Shown here piece after piece: positions 59,437-64,000 of a stretch of DNA of 64,000 bases. The notes beneath the pieces are model-generated. The model was not told where the DNA came from. It was given only the letters and a program-made list of their open reading frames with translations, and made no database searches. Within the stretch, counting starts at the first letter, position 1. Each line of letters opens with the position of its first letter. Location of the stretch: positions 1 to 64,000 of the forward strand of contig JACRKC010000014.1 in the NCBI GenBank assembly GCA_016235555.1, read 5' to 3'. The DNA comes from Verrucomicrobiota bacterium (GTDB lineage Bacteria; Verrucomicrobiota; Verrucomicrobiia; Opitutales; Opitutaceae). A program made the translations under genes and the position numbers.

Positions 59437-60189
59437 ATGTCCCTCGACTACCTCATCGCCTGGCTGATGATTTTCCTCCGCTCGATCGGTGTCGTGCTGC
59501 AATTGCCGGTGATCGCCGGCCGGCCGATCCCCATTCCGGTGCGGATCGGGATTTGCACCTGCCTCGCGACCCTGCTGGCGGGGATCGTGCCGGCGGCGCC
59601 CATGCCGCTGGCCTTGTGGCCGCTGGTGACGGCGATGATCAGCGAGGTCGTCGTCGGACTGGCGTTGGGCTTTGTCACCCGGCTGGCGTTTGCGGCCGTG
59701 GAAATGGCGGGGCGCCTGATGGCGTCCGAGATCGGCCTGCTGGCGATGCCCGGCATGGGGGTGCCCGAGCCGGCGAGTGAGCCGCTGGCGGCGCTCATGC
59801 TGGCGTTCTCCGTGGTCTTGTTCTTTTTGTTTGGCGGCCATCATGCGGTGATCGCCGCGCTGGCCCGGAGCTTCCATCACGCCGCCGCCGGCCGGGCCCT
59901 GCTCGATGTCGGGGCGGGCCTGGCGCTGATCAACGGCACGGCCCGCGTGATCGAGCTCGGGTTGCGGATCGCGGCGCCGTTCATCGCGATGAACTTTCTC
60001 GTCACCCTGGCGTTCAGCGCCCTGGCGCGTGCCGTGCCGAAGACGAATGTCTTTATCCTGAGCCTGTCGGCGCGCAGCCTGGTCGGCTTCGGTCTGCTGG
60101 GCAGCGCCGGCGCCCTGATCGCCCGTTACCTTTACACCGAGTTCGGCGACATGCCGCTGAAGATGCTTCAGCTGCTGCCCGGACGCTGA
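59437..60189 (+). CDS. fliR: Flagellar biosynthetic protein FliR
   Basis: Export-gate membrane protein of 250 residues with about six membrane segments. Conserved features include LRSIGVVLQLPVIAGRPIP near 14-32, VVGLALGFVTRLAFAAVEMA near 73-92 and the C-terminal AAPFIAMNFLVTLAFSALAR near 183-202 followed by PKTNVFILS. It comes after fliQ in the classic P-Q-R order and before flhB, from which it is separated by 476 repeat-rich bases. Confidence 0.94.
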   Translation: MSLDYLIAWLMIFLRSIGVVLQLPVIAGRPIPIPVRIGICTCLATLLAGIVPAAPMPLALWPLVTAMISEVVVGLALGFVTRLAFAAVEMAGRLMASEIGLLAMPGMGVPEPASEPLAALMLAFSVVLFFLFGGHHAVIAALARSFHHAAAGRALLDVGAGLALINGTARVIELGLRIAAPFIAMNFLVTLAFSALARAVPKTNVFILSLSARSLVGFGLLGSAGALIARYLYTEFGDMPLKMLQLLPGR

Positions 60190-60665
60190 GCCAACCACGC
60201 AATCGGCCGTAGCGGCCGACCCCTCGGCCAGCCCAGGGCGGGCCGTGAGGAGGCAGGGATCAGATGATGGTCGCACCGCCGCCTCGTGACCGCGGCTGCT
60301 GCTGCGCTTCGGGGATTTCGACTGCACGGTTACGGGCGATGCCAATGGCTTTTGATATTTGGACGTTGGCCGTAGGTCGGACTTTACGCCCGACACTCGT
60401 CCGTCTTTGGCGGATGTCGGGGATAAACCCCGACCTACCCTCGCAACCGTAAGATCCAAGATTCATGTGACGTTGGTATGAGGGCGGTCCCCTGCGATCC
60501 GGCGGGTGGGTCTCGGCAATTTTTGCCGCGCCTTCCTGTCCGTTTTGTGTTCCGCGGTTTTGGGGGGCGGGCAAGCGAGCGTGATAACTTTAATTCGTTG
60601 GCCTGTTTGATTTAGCAAATACACGGCGAGCCTTGGCATCGGCATTGCGATACAGCGCGCGACCC
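60190..60665. repeat. Intergenic region between fliR and flhB with a PE-A copy
   Basis: No gene seen. Near 60207 there is a small hairpin on GCCGTAGCGGC and GGCC/GGGCGGGCC. A 67-bp PE-A copy in opposite orientation to those at 21043 and 39214 lies at 60372-60438 (GTAGGTCGGACTTTACGCCC to CCCCGACCTAC), with the flank GATATTTGGACGTTGGCC upstream. An AT-rich tract (GATAACTTTAATTCG, TGATTTAGCAAATAC) precedes the flhB sigma-54 site. Confidence 0.85.
60634..60649 (+). promoter_or_regulatory. Sigma-54 promoter of flhB
   Basis: TGGCATCGGCATTGCG has GG-N10-GC and differs from the flgB and fliK sites at only a few positions. Expected transcription start is near 60660, about six bases before the flhB ATG at 60666. 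Confidence 0.85.
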
Positions 60666-61772
60666 ATGGCTGATTCGCACGATCAAGACCAAAAAACCGA
60701 ACAACCGACCGAGAAGCGGTTGTCGGAGGCGCACGAGCGCGGTCAGTTTGCGAAGTCGCAGGAGATCACGGTCCTCTTCACGTTTGCCGCGGTGCTGGGC
60801 GTCCTGGGTTTCACGGCCCGCACCGCCGCCCGCGACATCGGCGAATACGCCGTCAGCATTTTCACGCACTTCTCCGTCACGACGATCCAGCGCGATACGA
60901 TCACGGTCCAGCTCGGTCAGATGATGCTCGTGATCGGGCAGGCGCTGGTTCCGATGCTGGTCGCCTGCGTCGTCGCGGTGCTCCTCGCGGGTGGCGTCCA
61001 GAGCGGGTTCCGGCTCACCCCCAAGGCGGCGGCGTTCAAGATCGAGAATCTCGACGTGGTCGCGGGCTTCGGCCGGCTGTTCAACAAGTCCGTCTTCGCG
61101 AAGACCGGCATCGACCTCCTGAAAATCGTCGCCATCGGGTCCGCCCTCTGGCTCGGCGCGCGGGGTTTGATGTTTGACCCGATGTTCAGCGCGCCCGTCG
61201 AGGCCGCCTACCTCGGGCAGTTTCTCAGCCACGCCACGGTCCTCTTCCTCAGCCGCCTCATCGTCGCCCTCGGGGTCGTCGCCGCGATCAGTTACGGCTA
61301 CGAGAAGTTCCGCACCCACCGCCAGATGATGATGTCGCGCGAAGAGGTGAAGGAGGAGCGCAAGCAGGCGGAGGGTGACATGCACACCAAGATGCGCATG
61401 CGCCGCATGGCCCGCCGGCTGATGCAGAAACAGATGCTCTCCGCGGTGCAGACCGCGGATGTCGTCGTCACCAATCCCACGCACTTCGCCGTCGCCCTCA
61501 AATACGAGCGCGGCCAGGACAAGGCGCCCGTCGTCCTCGCCAAGGGCGAGAACGGTTTTGCCAAGCGCATCAAGGCCCTCGCCGCCGAACACGGCGTGCC
61601 GATGGTCGAAAACCGGCCCGTGGCCCGCCTCCTCTTCGCGCTGGGCAAGGTCGGCGAGACGATTCCCGCCGAGCTTTACCAGGCCGTCGCCGAGATCCTC
61701 GCGGTCGTCTACCGCACGCACCGCTACTACTTCCACCGCCTGAAGGCCCGTCGCATGGAGGCCGCCGCATGA
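60666..61772 (+). CDS. flhB: Flagellar biosynthesis protein FlhB
   Basis: Export-gate protein that switches substrate class after self-cleavage. From ATG 60666 it has 368 residues; an upstream TTG in frame lies inside the sigma-54 promoter and is rejected. It begins DQDQKTEQPTEKRLSEAHER, has four membrane segments between about 30 and 210, and carries the autocleavage motif NPTH in VVVTNPTHFAVALKY near 261-275, then NRPVARLLF and the tail VYRTHRYYFHRLKA. It overlaps flhA by four bases (ATGA). Confidence 0.96.
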   Translation: MADSHDQDQKTEQPTEKRLSEAHERGQFAKSQEITVLFTFAAVLGVLGFTARTAARDIGEYAVSIFTHFSVTTIQRDTITVQLGQMMLVIGQALVPMLVACVVAVLLAGGVQSGFRLTPKAAAFKIENLDVVAGFGRLFNKSVFAKTGIDLLKIVAIGSALWLGARGLMFDPMFSAPVEAAYLGQFLSHATVLFLSRLIVALGVVAAISYGYEKFRTHRQMMMSREEVKEERKQAEGDMHTKMRMRRMARRLMQKQMLSAVQTADVVVTNPTHFAVALKYERGQDKAPVVLAKGENGFAKRIKALAAEHGVPMVENRPVARLLFALGKVGETIPAELYQAVAEILAVVYRTHRYYFHRLKARRMEAAA

Positions 61773-63952
61773 GCGCAGCCGCTGCCAGCCCGAGCCCCGT
61801 CAACGCGCTGCTCAAGCGCGCCGACCTCCTCTTCACCGGCGGCCTGTTCGTGATCGTGCTGCTGCTGATCATGCCGATCCCGACGATCCTGCTGGACACG
61901 TTTCTGGCGCTGAATCTCGGGCTCTCGCTGCTCGTCCTCCTCGCGATCATCTACGTGAAGGATCCGCCGGAGTTCTCGGCCTTCCCGACGCTGCTCCTCG
62001 CGCTCACGCTCTTCCGCCTCGCCCTCAACATCAGCTCGACCCGCCAGGTGCTCGTCAACGGCTTCGCGGGCCACGTGATCGACGCCTTCGGCCACTTCGT
62101 GATCCAGGGCAACTACATCGTCGGCGCGGTGGTGTTCCTGATCCTCGTCATCATCAACTTCGTCGTCATCACCAAGGGCGCCGGCCGCATCGCCGAGGTG
62201 AGCGCCCGGTTCACGCTCGATGCGCTGCCCGGCAAACAGATGGCCATCGATGCCGAGCTCAACGCCGGCATCATCGACGAGGTCACCGCCACCGCCCGCC
62301 GCGTGAAGGTGCAGAAGGAAGCCGACTTCTACGGCGCGATGGACGGCGCCTCGAAGTTCGTGCGCGGCGACGCCATCGCCGGCATCATCATCACGCTCAT
62401 CAACGTCGTCGGCGGCTTCGCCATCGGCGTCCTCCAGATGGGCCTCTCGCTCGGCGAGGCGCTCCAGAAATTCACCCTCCTCTCCATCGGTGACGGCCTC
62501 GTCTCGCAGATTCCCGCGCTGATCCTCTCCGTCGGCGCCGGCCTCCTCGTCACGCGCGCCTCCGAGAACAACAACCTCGGCACCCAGCTCGCCACGCAGC
62601 TCTTCCGCTACCCGCGCGCGCTCAAGATTTCCGCCGGCATGCTCGCCAGCTTCGGCCTCATGCCCGGCATGCCCATGCTGCCGTTCTTCGGTCTCGCCGG
62701 TCTCGCCGCGTTCCTCGCGAAAATCATGCAGGAGCAGGAAGACAAGACCGGCCATGCCCATGGCGCCGAGGCGGCGACCGCGGCGGCCAGGGCCGCGGGA
62801 GCCACGAAGGCCGGCGCCAAACCCGACGCTTCGGCGGCCGCGGGCGCGGCCACGACCTCCGGCACCGCCGAGGATGTCCGCAAGCTCATCGACATCGACA
62901 TCTTCGCCATCGAGATCGGCTACGGGCTGCTCTCGCTCGCGGATGCGAAGGCCGGCGGCGAGATGCTCGCCCGCGTCACGGGCGTCCGCAAATCACTCGC
63001 CCGCGAAAAAGGCATCGTGGTCCCGCCGGTCTCCGTGCGCGACAACCTCGAACTCGAGGCCAACGACTACCGTTTCCTCCTCCGCGGCAAGCCCGTCGCC
63101 CGCGGCACGCTCCATCCCGGCCGCTGGCTCGCGATGAACGTCTCCGGCAGCAAGGTCCGCCTCAAGGGCGTCCCGACGCGCGAGCCCGTCTTCAATCTCG
63201 AAGCCACCTGGATCGACGCCGCTGAAAAGAAGACCGCCGAGCTCAACGGGTTCACCGTCGTCGATCCCGCCTCGGTGCTCATCACGCACCTCTCCGAGAC
63301 GCTCAAGGTCAACGCCCACCACCTGCTCGGGCGCCAGGAAGTCCAGCAACTCGTCGATCACCTCAAGCAATCGCAGCCCGCCCTCATCGCCGAACTCCTG
63401 CCCGACCTCGTCACCCTCGGCATCATCCAGCGCGTGCTGCAGAATCTCCTGCGCGAGAACGTCGCGATCGGCAACCAGCCGCTCATCCTCGAAGGCATCG
63501 CGGACTTCGCGCCGCTCTCGAAGAATCCCGACGATCTCAGCGAGCTCATCCGCCGCCGCCTCGGCCTCTACTTTGTGCCGGAATACGAGTGCCGCCCCGG
63601 CGTCATCCGGGCCGTCACGCTCGATCCGCGCCTCGAACAGTGGCTCGCCCAGAAGGTCCATCGCACGCCCACCGACGTTGGCCTCGCCCTCGACCCCGCG
63701 ACCGCCCGCCACCTGCTGGAGGAAATCAGCCGCCGCACCGGCGAACTCGTCGCCGCCGGCCAGCCGCCCGTGCTCGTGGCCTCGACCGAGATCCGCCTGC
63801 CGCTGAAACGCTTCTTCGAATCATCCTTCCCGCGCGTGACGGTGCTCGCCTACCAGGAGCTGCCCTCCGCCACGGAAATCGAAAACGCCGGCATCGTCAC
63901 GCCGCCCGCGCATCTCGCGCGCGCCGAGATGCCGCTCAAAGCCGCCGCCTGA
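61769..63952 (+). CDS. flhA: Flagellar biosynthesis protein FlhA
   Basis: Largest export-gate subunit, 727 residues, forming the cytoplasmic nonameric ring. About eight membrane segments fill the first 330 residues, with the FHIPEP-family signature RFTLDALPGKQMAIDAELNA near 150-169. A low-complexity alanine-rich linker (about 331-368) joins the C-terminal cytoplasmic domain, which has VSVRDNLELEANDYRFLLRG, LITHLSETLKVNAHHLLGRQ and LVTLGIIQRVLQNLLRENV. It ends with TGA at 63950-63952. Confidence 0.96.
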   Translation: MSAAAASPSPVNALLKRADLLFTGGLFVIVLLLIMPIPTILLDTFLALNLGLSLLVLLAIIYVKDPPEFSAFPTLLLALTLFRLALNISSTRQVLVNGFAGHVIDAFGHFVIQGNYIVGAVVFLILVIINFVVITKGAGRIAEVSARFTLDALPGKQMAIDAELNAGIIDEVTATARRVKVQKEADFYGAMDGASKFVRGDAIAGIIITLINVVGGFAIGVLQMGLSLGEALQKFTLLSIGDGLVSQIPALILSVGAGLLVTRASENNNLGTQLATQLFRYPRALKISAGMLASFGLMPGMPMLPFFGLAGLAAFLAKIMQEQEDKTGHAHGAEAATAAARAAGATKAGAKPDASAAAGAATTSGTAEDVRKLIDIDIFAIEIGYGLLSLADAKAGGEMLARVTGVRKSLAREKGIVVPPVSVRDNLELEANDYRFLLRGKPVARGTLHPGRWLAMNVSGSKVRLKGVPTREPVFNLEATWIDAAEKKTAELNGFTVVDPASVLITHLSETLKVNAHHLLGRQEVQQLVDHLKQSQPALIAELLPDLVTLGIIQRVLQNLLRENVAIGNQPLILEGIADFAPLSKNPDDLSELIRRRLGLYFVPEYECRPGVIRAVTLDPRLEQWLAQKVHRTPTDVGLALDPATARHLLEEISRRTGELVAAGQPPVLVASTEIRLPLKRFFESSFPRVTVLAYQELPSATEIENAGIVTPPAHLARAEMPLKAAA

Positions 63953-63953
63953 C

Positions 63954-64000
63954 ATGCGCGAATCACCAACCAGTTTCCGCAGCGTGAAGGTAGGAGCCTG
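63954..64000 (+). CDS. Possible start of the next gene (truncated at window edge)
   Basis: An ATG two bases after the flhA stop opens a frame (RESPTSFRSVKVGA) that runs to the window edge. In many flagellar operons flhF follows flhA, but these 15 codons do not identify it. A GTG at 63984 is another possible start. Too little is visible for a call. Confidence 0.3.
   Translation, partial: MRESPTSFRSVKVGA

Noticed and set aside
60633-60665. Upstream TTG start for flhB
   Set aside because: It lies in the sigma-54 site; the ATG at 60666 gives the normal family N-terminus.
1-64000. tRNA, rRNA, phage or transposase genes
   Set aside because: I looked for tRNA-like cloverleafs, rRNA core sequences and transposase motifs and saw none I could support; a tRNA or covariance search would be decisive.

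Overview
The window is high-GC bacterial DNA with little evidence of rRNA, tRNA, plasmid or phage genes. The content points to the Verrucomicrobiota, most likely class Opitutia (Opitutaceae-like): very long secreted proteins built of delta-60, NHL, IPT/TIG, LamG and Ig-like modules, a PEP-CTERM protein, a DUF4450 sugar-active protein, a Sel1/coiled-coil/LysM giant and a complete peritrichous-style flagellar export operon. The lineage call is an inference from gene content; no phylogenetic marker was compared.

Layout. 1-8.1 kb: the tail of an upstream gene, a polytopic membrane protein, the GDP-L-fucose pair gmd-fcl, a DUF1016/thermonuclease fusion (minus strand), prfB with its programmed +1 frameshift, and an ATP-grasp-like protein. 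8.1-15.2 kb: a 1637-residue Sel1/coiled-coil/LysM protein and a GT-C-like TPR membrane protein. 15.2-20.8 kb: a probable sugar-catabolic group (glucarate-dehydratase-like enolase-superfamily enzyme, DUF4450 protein, SDR dehydrogenase). 21.1-38.0 kb: three neighbouring exported proteins (PEP-CTERM protein, a 3731-residue multidomain giant, a 1201-residue Ig-repeat protein) that share two modules. 38.2-39.0 kb: two small membrane-protein genes arranged like integron cassettes with an attC-like site between them. 39.6-44.1 kb (minus): cheD, a REC/degenerate HD-GYP response regulator, cheB, cheR. 44.4-64.0 kb (plus): flgB, flgC, fliE, fliF, fliG, fliH, fliI, fliJ, a motE-like gene, fliK, flgD, flgE, fliL, fliM, fliN, fliO, fliP, fliQ, fliR, flhB, flhA. 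Filament, rod-cap, P/L-ring and stator genes are not in the window.

Two things stand out. First, the DNA between genes, and sometimes inside them, is full of hairpin-forming palindromic elements of about ten sequence families. Several lie in frame within coding sequences (ATP-grasp-like gene, DUF4450 gene twice plus its start, fliO, fliP), one as a perfect 48-bp palindrome read as 16 codons; others supply stop codons through their terminal GTAG. I name them here PE-A to PE-K for convenience. Second, three near-identical sigma-54 (-24/-12) sites precede flgB, a 203-codon 3' part of fliK, and flhB, each placing the expected transcription start only about 3-6 bases before a start codon. This suggests nearly leaderless flagellar transcripts and an internal fliK product.
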